Shown: piece by piece, positions 1-9,879 of the stretch
Position numbering within the stretch: position 1 is the first letter of the stretch
Layout of the letters: the number at the start of each line of letters is the position of its first letter
Source: Olavius algarvensis Gamma 3 endosymbiont
GTDB lineage: Bacteria; Pseudomonadota; Gammaproteobacteria; GCA-001735895
Direction of reading: 5' to 3'
Assembly: GCA_001735895.1 (NCBI GenBank)
Contig: DS021201.1
Coordinates: 110,565-159,855, forward strand
Length of the DNA stretch: 49,291 nt
Program-made: the position numbers and the translations under genes
The notes under the pieces: model-generated
Told to the model about the DNA's origin: nothing
Database searches by the model: none
What the model saw: only the letters and a program-made list of their open reading frames with translations

Positions 1-262
1 AAGCGTGGAAACCGACCGGCTGGCCGGTTTCCTCGGCCAGCACCGATTTGTACAGCTTCACACTATGCGCGCGCAACTGCATGATGGTGAGGTTGTGCGC
101 GTAATGCGTACAGAGGCCGGCGGCGTGCCAGGTAGAACCCGCGGTCAGTTCGTTTTTCTCGATCAGCACCACATCATCCCAACCCAGTTGGGTCAGATGA
201 TAAATCAGCGACGCGCCCATGGCGCCGCCGCCGATAACGGCCACTCTGGCGTGGCTTTTCAT
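1..262 (-). CDS. FAD-dependent oxidoreductase (dimethylglycine/sarcosine dehydrogenase-like), N-terminal part, truncated by the window start
   Basis: Minus strand from ATG at 262 reads MKSHARVAVIGGGAMGASLIYHLTQLGWDDVVLIEKNELTAGSTWHAAG..., with a GxGxxG Rossmann motif. It closely resembles the N-terminus of the 38516-40933 protein. It is not in the ORF track because it runs off the window. Confidence 0.88.
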   Translation of the reverse strand, partial: MKSHARVAVIGGGAMGASLIYHLTQLGWDDVVLIEKNELTAGSTWHAAGLCTHYAHNLTIMQLRAHSVKLYKSVLAEETGQPVGFHA

Positions 263-345
263 TGGAGAGTCATCTCGCCCGGCTTGCCGGCCTGTTCCGA
301 AAAGCCTTGGTCGCCGCGACCGTCTGCCAAGCTCGAATCCGACAT

Positions 346-1917
346 CTAGTAACTGCGATCCGGCATCGAGGCCTTGCGGCGTTCGACGTAATCTTGTAGG
401 GCTTCGAGCCTGGCCGGATCGAGCGGCGGTTGCCGGTATTCGGCGAGCAGCCGTTTCCAGATTTTATTGGCGCGCTGCGCGGTTTGCAGGCTACCTTCAC
501 TCTGCCATTGCTCGAGCGAATTTGCATCGCCGGTGCTGGAGCGGTAATAAGCGGTTTCAAAGTTGTTCAGGGTATGCTCGCTGGAAAGAAAATGACTGCC
601 GGGACCGACCTCGGCGATGGCTTCCATCGCCTGCGCGTTTGCGGAGAGATCGATGCCCCGGCAAAACTCGATCAGCTTGCCGCAAAGGTCGGCATCGATA
701 ACGGTTTTTTCGAAGCCGGTGCAAAGCCCGCCTTCCAGCCAGCCGGTGGCATGGTTGATGAAATTGGCGCCGGCCAGCACCGCCATGATCAAGGTCATGC
801 TGCCCTCTTGCTGCGCCTGGCTGTCGGGCAGCTTGGATGACGTCGCACTGCCGATCGTATGGAAAGGAATCCCGAGCCGGCGCGCCAGCTGACCGGCGGC
901 GAGCACCGTTTTGGCTGCCTCGGGCGTGCCGAAAGTCGGCGCCCCTGACTGCATCGACATCGACGACGCGAAACTGCCCATCAGACAGGGCGCGCCGGGC
1001 CGTATCAACTGCGTCAGGGCGCAGGTGGCGAGCGCCTCAGCCAGCAATTGCGCCAAGGTACCCGCCTCGGTGCAAGGGCTCATGGCGCCGGTAATCATCC
1101 ACGGGGTGCAAGCCACCGCCTGGTTATTGCGCGCGTAAACCTTGAGCGAACCCGACATGGCGTCGTCCATCACCAGCGGTGCATTGGTATTCGAGACGCC
1201 GTACAGCACCGTGTTCCGGTCGACGAAGTCATCGCCGAACAACAGTTTGACCATCGCTACCGAATCCTGGGCGCGGGCGCTGCCGATCAGAGCGCCGAAC
1301 AGCGCGCGGTCACCGTAGGTAATATGCGCCAGCATCATGTCGAGGTGGCGTTTGTTAACGGGGACATCGACCGGCTCGCAAACGATACCGCCGCAGTGAT
1401 GTAGATGCGGAATCATCTGGTGAAGCTTGTTCAGATTGATAAAGTCCTCGAGGGTTGCGTAACACCTTCCCTGATCGAGATCGTGCACGAATGGCGGGCC
1501 GTAAACCGGGCTCAGCACGATATTGTCGCCGCCTATTTCTACATTGTTTTCCGGGTTGCGCGCATGCTGGGTAAACTGCCGCGGCGCGGTCGCCTGGATG
1601 ATTTGACGGCACATGCCGGGCTCGAAATGCACCCGTTCGCCGTCGATGTCGGCGCCGGCTCCACGGAAGTAGCTGAGGATCTCGGGATCGTTGTGAAACT
1701 CCATGCCGATATCGCGCAATATGTGGTCGGCATTTTTCTCGATCAGGCATAAACCCTCTTCACTCAGGATATCGTAGGTCGCTATTTTGCGCTTGATATA
1801 GGGCGGGCGGGGCGTGACCGCCGCGCGCGGCTGGCCGCGAGTTCTGCGCTTGCGTCTGCCTGCCGAATGTTCTCGAGTAGCCGTCACCGCCATTTCCGCT
1901 GGAAAACCCCGATTCAT
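346..1917 (-). CDS. Trimethylamine methyltransferase (MttB) family protein, non-pyrrolysine
   Basis: 523 aa ORF, homologous in layout to the second MttB-like ORF at 43174-44694 (shared GAMSPCTEAGTLAQ.../ATGWLEGGLC.. blocks). No in-frame amber codon. The true start may be the internal Met (MAVTATRE...). Confidence 0.88.
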   Translation of the reverse strand: MNRGFPAEMAVTATREHSAGRRKRRTRGQPRAAVTPRPPYIKRKIATYDILSEEGLCLIEKNADHILRDIGMEFHNDPEILSYFRGAGADIDGERVHFEPGMCRQIIQATAPRQFTQHARNPENNVEIGGDNIVLSPVYGPPFVHDLDQGRCYATLEDFINLNKLHQMIPHLHHCGGIVCEPVDVPVNKRHLDMMLAHITYGDRALFGALIGSARAQDSVAMVKLLFGDDFVDRNTVLYGVSNTNAPLVMDDAMSGSLKVYARNNQAVACTPWMITGAMSPCTEAGTLAQLLAEALATCALTQLIRPGAPCLMGSFASSMSMQSGAPTFGTPEAAKTVLAAGQLARRLGIPFHTIGSATSSKLPDSQAQQEGSMTLIMAVLAGANFINHATGWLEGGLCTGFEKTVIDADLCGKLIEFCRGIDLSANAQAMEAIAEVGPGSHFLSSEHTLNNFETAYYRSSTGDANSLEQWQSEGSLQTAQRANKIWKRLLAEYRQPPLDPARLEALQDYVERRKASMPDRSY

Positions 1918-2069
1918 TCTGCCAGAGATAACTCATGAAACAACCGCTCCGAGTCGACATAAGTTAAATCGATAAGCAACATAAGAATGACTTAATTCGA
2001 TTTAGGCGGATTGTTTCGGCCGCGCGCTTCAGCTATGTTCGCGCAGATGTTTTCCGAGCGGAGATTGCG

Positions 2070-3398
2070 ATGACTTCTCAATTCGACCATGATCAGCATA
2101 AATTCGAAGTCGAGTGGGACACGGCGGCTATCGTCGAACGGCGCAACACCTATTACGCGGCATCGCAGCGCGCCTTTGTACCTTACCAGCAGCCGCTAAT
2201 CTTCAGCCGGGGCCAAGACAACTACCTGTGGGACGAAAAAGGCAACCGCTACCTGGATTGCCTAAGCCAGAATCTGACTATCAGCGTCGGCTACAACAAT
2301 CCCGTGGTTACCCGTGAAGTGGTCCAACAAGCGCAAACGCTGCAGCACTGCACCACGATGTTTTTTCATCCGGTGCCGGCGCATTTCGCCGAAGAACTGA
2401 CCCGTACCATGCCGGCCGGCGAGGAATGGACCGTGCACCTGATGAATAGCGGCGCCGAGGCGATCGATATGGCGTTGTTGCTGGCGCGCAGTTATACCGG
2501 CAATATCGATATCGTTGCGCTGACCAACGCCTACCATGGCGCCACCTTCGGCGCTCAATCGGTTACCGGGATCAGCGGCTTTCGCCACAACCTACCGCAA
2601 CTCGGCGGGGTGCAGTTCGCGCCGGTGCCGGACCAGTACCGCGGCATCCACGGCGTTGGAGTCGAGCCCTACCTAAGCGATCTCGAAGGCACGATTCATT
2701 ACACCACCTGTGGCCGGCTGGCCGGCATGGTGCTCGAACCGATTCAGGGATACGGCGGCATCGTGCCGCTACCCGAAGGTTACATCAGCGGCGCCCAGGA
2801 ACGCGTCAAGGCCGCTGGCGGCTTGCTGATCGTCGACGAAGTACAGGCAGGAATGGCGCGCACCGGCGACAGCTTCTGGTCGTTTCAGCAACATGGCGTA
2901 GTACCGGACATCGTGGTCGCCGCCAAAGGTATCGGCAATGGCTTCCCGCTGGCGGCGCTGATTGTCAAACGCGAAATTGCCGAAGCCATGTCGCAAAAAT
3001 TTTATTTCCACACTTATGGCGCCAACCCGGTAAGCTGCGCCGCCGGCCGCGCGGTTTTACACCTGATCGAAAAACACGAGCTGCAGCAGCGCGCCAGGAA
3101 GGTCGGCGCGGCCTTGCTAGCCATGCTCGAGGACCTGGCAAGCCGGCATGAAGCCATCGGCGAGGTGCGCGGCCGCGGCCTGATGCTGGCGCTGGAACTG
3201 GTCAAGAATCGCAGCAGTAAGGAACCCGACCCTGAAACCATGCTGCGACTATTTGAAAATACGCGCGCCAACGGAATCGTGGCCAGCAAATCGGGCGCCT
3301 ACCGCAATGTATTGCGTATCTGTCCTCCACTATGCACGCAAATGGAAGATGCCCCGATCTTCGAAGAAGCGATTAACAGCAGCTTCGAAAGCTTGTAA
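2070..3398 (+). CDS. Class III PLP-dependent aminotransferase (AGXT2/ornithine aminotransferase-like)
   Basis: 442 aa; NSGAEAIDMALLLAR, IVDEVQAGMARTG and AAKGIGNGFPLAALIV (PLP-lysine region). Confidence 0.92.
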   Translation: MTSQFDHDQHKFEVEWDTAAIVERRNTYYAASQRAFVPYQQPLIFSRGQDNYLWDEKGNRYLDCLSQNLTISVGYNNPVVTREVVQQAQTLQHCTTMFFHPVPAHFAEELTRTMPAGEEWTVHLMNSGAEAIDMALLLARSYTGNIDIVALTNAYHGATFGAQSVTGISGFRHNLPQLGGVQFAPVPDQYRGIHGVGVEPYLSDLEGTIHYTTCGRLAGMVLEPIQGYGGIVPLPEGYISGAQERVKAAGGLLIVDEVQAGMARTGDSFWSFQQHGVVPDIVVAAKGIGNGFPLAALIVKREIAEAMSQKFYFHTYGANPVSCAAGRAVLHLIEKHELQQRARKVGAALLAMLEDLASRHEAIGEVRGRGLMLALELVKNRSSKEPDPETMLRLFENTRANGIVASKSGAYRNVLRICPPLCTQMEDAPIFEEAINSSFESL

Positions 3399-3433
3399 GG
3401 TGACAGGCTGTGGGGATGATTACGTAACCGGCA

Positions 3434-4417
3434 TTGGCGAATCGCAGCAGCCACCATGATTTCAATCTCTTGCGCGCGCTGGAAGTGTTCCTGGCGATTG
3501 CCAAACATGGGCAGATGACAAGGGCCGCCGCCGCGCTCGGCATCAGCCAATCCGCGGTATCCCAACATCTGACCAATCTCGAAGCGCTCTACTCGACCAC
3601 GCTGGTCGACCGCGGGCTGCGTCCGATGCAACTGACGCTTACCGGCGCCGCCTTGCGCCAGCATGCCGGCGAATTGCTGCATCGGGCAACCCTGATCGAC
3701 AGCGATCTCGACCAGATCGAGCGCCCGCATATCCCGCTGCTGCGCATCGCGCTACTGCCGTCGCTGGCCACACTATTGACACCGGTGTTGATCGCCGAGG
3801 CCAAGGCGCGCTACCAGGTGCCGATGATCAGTCTCTATGCCGATCTGGCCAACATGCACCAGCAAATGATCAAATCGCGCCAGGTAGACCTGCTGGTAAC
3901 ATCGCAACCTTTTTACGATCTCGACGGTCTGGCGCGCTACCCGATTCTGGAGGAATCGTTCCTGTTGGTGCTACCGCCCGAATACCGGGAATTTAATGGC
4001 GACCTCGAACAACTGGCCGCAAATTTGCCGCTGGTGCGCTTTTCGGCGTCGACGCCGGCAGGGCTGCTGGTCGACCAGCATTTGCGACGCTGCCAGGTCG
4101 ACGTCAAACGTTATCTGGACGCCGATCGTACGACCATGATCATGGCGGCGGTCGCGGCCGGCCACGGCTTCAGTATCCTTGCGCCAACACTGTTGCTCGA
4201 CGGCGCCATCGAGGGCATGTCGCTGGCGGTGTTACCCCTGCCCATCAAACCGCTACGGCGCAGCATCATGCTGGTCAATCGGCAAAACGAACTCGACCGC
4301 TTACCCCTGCAACTGGCGCCCGCGATAACAGCCCGTTTGCGAGGCGCCGTCGAATTGCTCGATCCCGGCGCGCGGCAGGCGGTCAATTTTGCGGCGGCGG
4401 ATGCGAGCGCGGATTAA
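3434..4417 (+). CDS. LysR family transcriptional regulator (TTG start as listed)
   Basis: N-terminal LysR HTH: NLLRALEVFLAIAKHGQMTRAAAALGISQSAVSQHLTNLEALYSTTLVDR. Confidence 0.9.
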   Translation: MANRSSHHDFNLLRALEVFLAIAKHGQMTRAAAALGISQSAVSQHLTNLEALYSTTLVDRGLRPMQLTLTGAALRQHAGELLHRATLIDSDLDQIERPHIPLLRIALLPSLATLLTPVLIAEAKARYQVPMISLYADLANMHQQMIKSRQVDLLVTSQPFYDLDGLARYPILEESFLLVLPPEYREFNGDLEQLAANLPLVRFSASTPAGLLVDQHLRRCQVDVKRYLDADRTTMIMAAVAAGHGFSILAPTLLLDGAIEGMSLAVLPLPIKPLRRSIMLVNRQNELDRLPLQLAPAITARLRGAVELLDPGARQAVNFAAADASAD

Positions 4418-4475
4418 CCGAAACGCGGCAATCGGGTTATAATTACTCGCCCCCACAGCTTGAGCGAATATTGAA

Positions 4476-5051
4476 ATGGCGGAAACCCCCTCGACGATGC
4501 TGGGCATCGGTACCCAAGCCCCCGACTTCTCACTGCCCGAACCGGCCAGCGGCAATAAACTGAGCCTGGCTGACTATGCCGGCAAGCCCCTGCTGGTGGT
4601 TTTTTCCTGCAACCATTGCCCCTATGTACTGCACATCCTCGAGTCCTTTACCGAGTTTGCCAACGAAGTACAGCGACAGGGACTCGCGGTCGTCATGATC
4701 AGCGCGAACGATATCACCGGTTACCCCGCCGATAGCCCGCCGAAGATGGCGCAGCTGGCGCAGGCTTACGGTTTCGAATTTCCTTATTTGTACGATGAAT
4801 CGCAGCAAGTCGCCCGCGCCTACCGTGCCGCCTGTACGCCGGATTTCTTTTTATTCGATAGCGCACATCGACTGGTTTATCGCGGCCAGTACGACGCTTC
4901 CCGCCCGGGCAACCGGGTTGCAATCGACGGGCGCGATATGCGGGCCGCGGTCGACGCCGTGCTCGCGGGTAACGCACCGGCCGGCGATCAAATTCCCAGC
5001 GTCGGATGTAATATCAAGTGGCGCGCGGGCAACGAGCCGGATTATTTCTGA
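4476..5051 (+). CDS. Thioredoxin-like / AhpC-TSA (redoxin) family protein
   Basis: 191 aa; GTQAPDFSLPEP...VVFSCNHCPYV (CxxC-like SCNHC) and an RAACTPDFFLFD motif. Confidence 0.87.
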   Translation: MAETPSTMLGIGTQAPDFSLPEPASGNKLSLADYAGKPLLVVFSCNHCPYVLHILESFTEFANEVQRQGLAVVMISANDITGYPADSPPKMAQLAQAYGFEFPYLYDESQQVARAYRAACTPDFFLFDSAHRLVYRGQYDASRPGNRVAIDGRDMRAAVDAVLAGNAPAGDQIPSVGCNIKWRAGNEPDYF

Positions 5052-5074
5052 GGCGAACCGCGCGATAGCGCCGG

Positions 5075-5692
5075 CTAAGTATCGATTTCGCTGCCGGCCT
5101 CCTGCAACCCAGCCAGTTTTTTCTTGAGCTGGTGGATATCGAGTTCGTGATCCTTGCCGCCGCCAAACATGCTGCCGAACTCGGCGATCATATCGCTTAA
5201 GCGGGCCTCCGCCAGCGACAATTCACTGCGTAATGCCTCGTTTTGTCCACGCAGCGCGGTTATTTCCCGCAGGTTTTGCGATGCTTCGGGATGCTGCGCT
5301 TCGGTCCGCGGTTGCAGGCACTTGTAGGATTCGATCACCCGGTCCAGCGCGGCGTCCAGCGCAGCGATGTGCTCGGTTTTGCCATGCCGCAGACTCGCGG
5401 CCAACAGTTCGAAAAAATCGGTTTCGTGCTTGCCGATATTCTGTAGCGCGGTTTGCAGATCTTGATCTTCGAGGTGATAAACCGCCTGCAGGAACGCGAT
5501 GTTATGTTGATCGCGCTGTTGCCCGCGCTGCTTGAGACGAGCCGCCAGACGGTTGACATTTTTGCCCTTGCGCCGCAACCTGAAAATGGCAATCGAAATC
5601 CCTAGCAGGACCAGAAAAAAGAGTATCCCGAAGCCCTCGATCAGCAAGATAAAATAAATCGCGTTAACCTCAAGCACTGAGTTCCTCGTCAT
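5075..5692 (-). CDS. Hypothetical membrane-anchored coiled-coil protein
   Basis: N-terminal TM segment (FILLIEGFGILFFLVLLGISIAIF) followed by a charged helical region. Overlaps the upstream VWA gene by about 23 bp. Confidence 0.7.
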   Translation of the reverse strand: MTRNSVLEVNAIYFILLIEGFGILFFLVLLGISIAIFRLRRKGKNVNRLAARLKQRGQQRDQHNIAFLQAVYHLEDQDLQTALQNIGKHETDFFELLAASLRHGKTEHIAALDAALDRVIESYKCLQPRTEAQHPEASQNLREITALRGQNEALRSELSLAEARLSDMIAEFGSMFGGGKDHELDIHQLKKKLAGLQEAGSEIDT

Positions 5693-7415
5693 CGATTGCC
5701 GATTCCGCGGCGGCCCTCCTGCGGCGCAGGATCAGCCAACCGGCGAGTATCAACAGCATCAGGAACAGGTTTACCGCAACCACGACTATCCCGACGAGGC
5801 GCCAGTCGATTCCCTTATCGGCCTCGACATCCGGGGTGGAGGATGGTTGCTCTGCAACGGCCGCTTCTGCTTTCGGGGCAACGGGCGGGGCGCGATAAAC
5901 GCCCAGCATCGAATAGCTGCCCAGATCGATATCGTTTATTTCGGTGGCATGATTTTGCGCCGAAACACGGATATGGGCTCGGTATAGACCGGCTTGACCG
6001 GTTTCAACACGGGTTTGCAGCCAACCCGCAGAAGCTTCCAGTTCGAGGCGGTCACGCGAACCGTCGGGCGCCTCGATGTCAACGTTGGCAACCATGCCGT
6101 CCGGTTTGAGATACTCTTCGCGCGCGCGCAGTTTGAGCCGGTAGTCACCCAGCTGCGGCAAGGCTTCGATTTTGACTTCGACCGGCCATTGCACCTGCAT
6201 GTCGAATCGTTTACTGCGGTTAAAAGTGCGGCTATCCGCGGAAACGACAAAACTATGCGTTCCCTCGGCCAGCGTTTGCTCCAGTTGGTAGAGATACCGG
6301 CCTTTGTTCTTGCGCTGCTTGCTGTGGACCAGCGGATACTGTTTCTCGCTGCCTTCGACGTCGATATGGGTTAGCTCGAAATCGACGAAACGCAGAAAAC
6401 TATTCTTGCTGATTTTCTTGTCGCGGTTAAACAATTCGGCGCTCAGTTGGAGCGCACTGCGCGGCGTAGCATAGGCGGGCACGCCCGCAACCTGGAGCCT
6501 TAAATCCGTCACTACCATCAAACGGTTGTCGGGATCCATCTCCGCGTCGATACGCCAGGTCCCGGCCTGCGGGTTTTTAACCGTGATCAAATCGTAACCC
6601 TGATCGCTGCGCCAGCGCGATGCGCGCGGTTTCTGCGCACTGATCGCCGGGCTGTCCGGCGGAATCAAAATGGTGGGTTGGCTGCCGGGACCGCGAAAAA
6701 TCAACAGGGTCATTTCGCGGATGCTGGCGTCGATGGGAAATTCCTTGCCGCTGAGCGCGACGGTGTCGGGCTTGCTGGCGCGCTCGAACATCCGGAAAAA
6801 CACTTTTTGCAGTTCGTCGGCGGTTTTGGCGATTGCAAACGAGCCGCCGGTTTCAAGCGCCAGCTGTTTCAGCAATACCTCATCGGTTCCGTCCGACAAC
6901 GCGATGGCGTGAACCTCGGCTTGCGCCTGTTTGAGCGCCGCCAGGCTTGCGCCGAGCACTCGGTCGCGTGATTTTTCGTTTTTAACCGGGTCCGACGACA
7001 CGTCGACCTTACCGTCGGTCAGCAACAGCAAAATGCGCTGAGTCCCGGCATCGGGTTTACCCCAGCCGACCCGGGCACGCGCCAGGGCGCTTTCAATATT
7101 GGTCAGTAAGGCATTGGAATGTATCTGGTCGGCGCCGATATCGGCCTGACGGCGCCAGGCGTCGTCGACCTTACCCCATTTAACCGCCATGTCGACGTAT
7201 TTGCCGAAGGTCCAGACACCGCCACGCGAGCCGCTCGGGATCAAGCCGTTAATCAACTTCAATGCCGGCGCACGCAGGTTGCGCGGATCCGTTTTTTTCA
7301 TGCTGCCGGACACGTCGATGACAACCCGAAAATCGTAAGCGGGCGCAGCCGCCAGAGCGGGCGCCCGGATCAGGGCCGCGGTTAAAACGAGTGCCAGGCA
7401 AACAAGTCGACGCAT
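5670..7415 (-). CDS. VWA domain-containing membrane protein
   Basis: Signal peptide, MIDAS-type DVSGSMKKTDPRN, LLLTDGKVD, C-terminal TM helix. Confidence 0.87.
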   Translation of the reverse strand: MRRLVCLALVLTAALIRAPALAAAPAYDFRVVIDVSGSMKKTDPRNLRAPALKLINGLIPSGSRGGVWTFGKYVDMAVKWGKVDDAWRRQADIGADQIHSNALLTNIESALARARVGWGKPDAGTQRILLLLTDGKVDVSSDPVKNEKSRDRVLGASLAALKQAQAEVHAIALSDGTDEVLLKQLALETGGSFAIAKTADELQKVFFRMFERASKPDTVALSGKEFPIDASIREMTLLIFRGPGSQPTILIPPDSPAISAQKPRASRWRSDQGYDLITVKNPQAGTWRIDAEMDPDNRLMVVTDLRLQVAGVPAYATPRSALQLSAELFNRDKKISKNSFLRFVDFELTHIDVEGSEKQYPLVHSKQRKNKGRYLYQLEQTLAEGTHSFVVSADSRTFNRSKRFDMQVQWPVEVKIEALPQLGDYRLKLRAREEYLKPDGMVANVDIEAPDGSRDRLELEASAGWLQTRVETGQAGLYRAHIRVSAQNHATEINDIDLGSYSMLGVYRAPPVAPKAEAAVAEQPSSTPDVEADKGIDWRLVGIVVVAVNLFLMLLILAGWLILRRRRAAAESAIDDEELSA

Positions 7416-7496
7416 AGGCGATTGCTACAGTTATCTACCGCAACTTTATCGGCCGGCTCCGGAACTTCTGAACAATATAATAGAGCCTGATTCAAT

Positions 7497-9827
7497 ATGG
7501 ATTTACAATCCCATCAAACACAGCCAGCCCCAGGAAGCCGGAAAATGTCCGCCGTCCCCGAAAATCCGCAAATCAACAGCCGAGTTTACGACTTTTGCGT
7601 GCGGGCGTTTCGCACCACCAAAAACCTGCTAAAGCTCAACATCAAGCTGCATCAGGACGGCGAGGGCGAAGCCGATACCGTGCATCAGGGCAATATCTTC
7701 CTGTTTAATCATTTTGCGCGCTTCGAAACCTTCATTCCTCAATACCTGATCAAGGAAGCCACCGGCGCCTATTGCCGCTCGGTCGCCGCGGCCGAGTTCT
7801 TCGAAGGCGACGAGCGATTCAGCCAATTCCTCTACTCGATCGGCGTGGTGCCGAACGATTTACCCAACCTGTTTCCATTTCTCGCGCGGGAATTGTTACA
7901 CGGCCGTAAACTGATCGTTTTCCCCGAGGGCGGCATGGTCAAGGACAAGCGCGTCATCGATCATCGCGGCGAATACAACGTGTTTTCCCGCACCGCCAAC
8001 GAGCGCCGCAAGCACCACCGCGGTTCGGCGGTTATTGCGCTGGCGCTGGATGCATTCAAAACCGCCTTGCTGCACGACTATGCGGCGGGCAGCTACGGAC
8101 GCGTCGAGCGCTGGGCCGAGCAACTGGATTTCGACAATGTCGAGCTTTTGATGGCGCAAGCCGTCAAACCCACCGTCATCGTTCCCAGCCACATTACCTT
8201 TTACCCGATCCGCGTCAGCGACAATATCCTGCACCAGGCGGCGCGCCTGTTTAACCGCGGTATCAATAAGCGCTTCGCCGAAGAATTGATCATCGAGGGC
8301 AATTTATTGTTCAAGGAAACCGATATGGACATCCGCTTTTCGCAACCGATCGTCGCCGGTGATTACTGGCGCTGGTGGGAAAAGCGGCTGTTGCCGAACG
8401 TGGTCCATCGTTTCGAAAGCTTAAATGAGTTGTTTGCGCTCCAACCCAAACCCGGGCATTGGCGGGGGCGTATTCACGCTATCGGCATGAAGGCGAAATC
8501 GAGCAAACTGCGCGACGCCTACATGCACTCGATGTACGAAGCGGTCACCATCAATCTCAGCCATATCGCTTCACTGATCGTATTGCGCCTGTTTCACCAG
8601 GGCCTGCGTCGCATCAACTGCGGCCGCTTCCATAAAATGCTGTATCTCGGGATCAAGCTGTTGCAGCAATCCAGCTACGTCCTGCACCGCAGCCTGCGTA
8701 ATCCGGAGGAATACGGCGCCATTATCAACAAGGGCAGTAGCCGGCTGGAGCAATTCCTGAAAACCGCCCAAAACCTGCAGCTGTTACACGTCGATCAGAG
8801 CGACTATGTGCTCGACCGGAAACTGATCCACGATTTCGAAATTGACGAGGTTCGCACCGAGAATTTAATCAGCGTCTACGCCAATGAAATCAGCCCGCTG
8901 TCCAAGGTTACCCGCATCATCGAAAATGCAATGAAGCGCGCCAATCGGGTAGACGCGCGCGCACTCGCCGACTATCGCTTCGATGACCAGCTACTCGCCT
9001 TCGAATGGGATCGCGATAAGTTTCGACGCGAGCGCTACCGGGAAATCAATGCGCAGCAAACCCAAACCGCCGACGCCAACTGGTACTTCCTCAAATCGAA
9101 AAACAAGTCCGCCGATGCGGTACTGCTGATTCACGGTTTCCTGTCGAGTCCGGCCGAGCTGAGAAGCCTGGGCGAGCGCCTGCATGCGGCCGGTTTTCAT
9201 GTGCTCGGCGTGCGCCTGAAAGGCCACGGCACTTCGCCCTGGGATTTGCGCAGCCGCAGCTGGCGGGACTGGGCCGCATCGGTGGAGCGCGGTTACGACA
9301 TCCTCAAGGCATATAGCCAGTCGGTGCACTTGATCGGCTTTTCCACCGGCGGTTTACTGGCGCTGAACCATGCCGCCTCTTTCCCGAACCGCCGAACCAA
9401 ATCGGTAATCAGCGTCTCGGCGCCGGTTCATTTTCGTAACAAGAACATGATTTTCGTGCCCTTGTTGCATCACGCGAATCGGCTGGTGAGCTGGGTGACC
9501 TCCGAGGGCCTGGTGCCGTTTCGCCCCAACGAACCCGAGAATCCGGAGGTCAATTACCAGCATATCCCGATTCGGGCGTTATACCAGTTACAGCAGCTTA
9601 TCGAGCATTTAACCGAAGATAGCGTGGATATCCATGCAAATGTACACCTTTTTCAAGGAGATAGAGACCCCGTAGTCGACCCGCAGAGCGTCACGACCCT
9701 CGAAAAACTGATCAAAGCGGAAACCAAGACGGTGACCATGATAGACAGCGATCAGCACGGCATCGTTTATCGCAATATCGGCGACGTTCAGCGGAAAATT
9801 TGTGCTTCTATCCAGGAATCGGTTTAA
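7497..9827 (+). CDS. Fusion protein: N-terminal LPLAT/PlsC-like acyltransferase and C-terminal alpha/beta hydrolase
   Basis: 776 aa; acyltransferase-like NHFARFE (H-x4-E) and FPEGG motifs, then LLIHGFLSSPAEL, GFSTGG nucleophile elbow, QGDRDPVV and SDQHG. Confidence 0.82.
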   Translation: MDLQSHQTQPAPGSRKMSAVPENPQINSRVYDFCVRAFRTTKNLLKLNIKLHQDGEGEADTVHQGNIFLFNHFARFETFIPQYLIKEATGAYCRSVAAAEFFEGDERFSQFLYSIGVVPNDLPNLFPFLARELLHGRKLIVFPEGGMVKDKRVIDHRGEYNVFSRTANERRKHHRGSAVIALALDAFKTALLHDYAAGSYGRVERWAEQLDFDNVELLMAQAVKPTVIVPSHITFYPIRVSDNILHQAARLFNRGINKRFAEELIIEGNLLFKETDMDIRFSQPIVAGDYWRWWEKRLLPNVVHRFESLNELFALQPKPGHWRGRIHAIGMKAKSSKLRDAYMHSMYEAVTINLSHIASLIVLRLFHQGLRRINCGRFHKMLYLGIKLLQQSSYVLHRSLRNPEEYGAIINKGSSRLEQFLKTAQNLQLLHVDQSDYVLDRKLIHDFEIDEVRTENLISVYANEISPLSKVTRIIENAMKRANRVDARALADYRFDDQLLAFEWDRDKFRRERYREINAQQTQTADANWYFLKSKNKSADAVLLIHGFLSSPAELRSLGERLHAAGFHVLGVRLKGHGTSPWDLRSRSWRDWAASVERGYDILKAYSQSVHLIGFSTGGLLALNHAASFPNRRTKSVISVSAPVHFRNKNMIFVPLLHHANRLVSWVTSEGLVPFRPNEPENPEVNYQHIPIRALYQLQQLIEHLTEDSVDIHANVHLFQGDRDPVVDPQSVTTLEKLIKAETKTVTMIDSDQHGIVYRNIGDVQRKICASIQESV

Positions 9828-9830
9828 TGT

Positions 9831-9850
9831 CTGTCTGAGGTAACAGACAG
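9831..9850. terminator. Possible hairpin/terminator-like element after the fusion gene
   Basis: Perfect stem CTGTCTG-AGGTAA-CAGACAG starting 3 bp after the stop codon; no clear U-tract. Confidence 0.4.
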
Positions 9851-9879
9851 GCGCGCGCTACCAGGCTAAATTCCAGCTA

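Noticed and set aside
430-840. Long plus-strand ORFs inside 346-1917 (such as 136 aa at 430-840)
   Set aside because: Antisense to the clear MttB-family gene; high-GC shadow ORFs without recognisable motifs.
346-1917. Possible pyrrolysine-containing MttB
   Set aside because: Neither MttB-like ORF has an in-frame TAG; both are full-length with standard codons.
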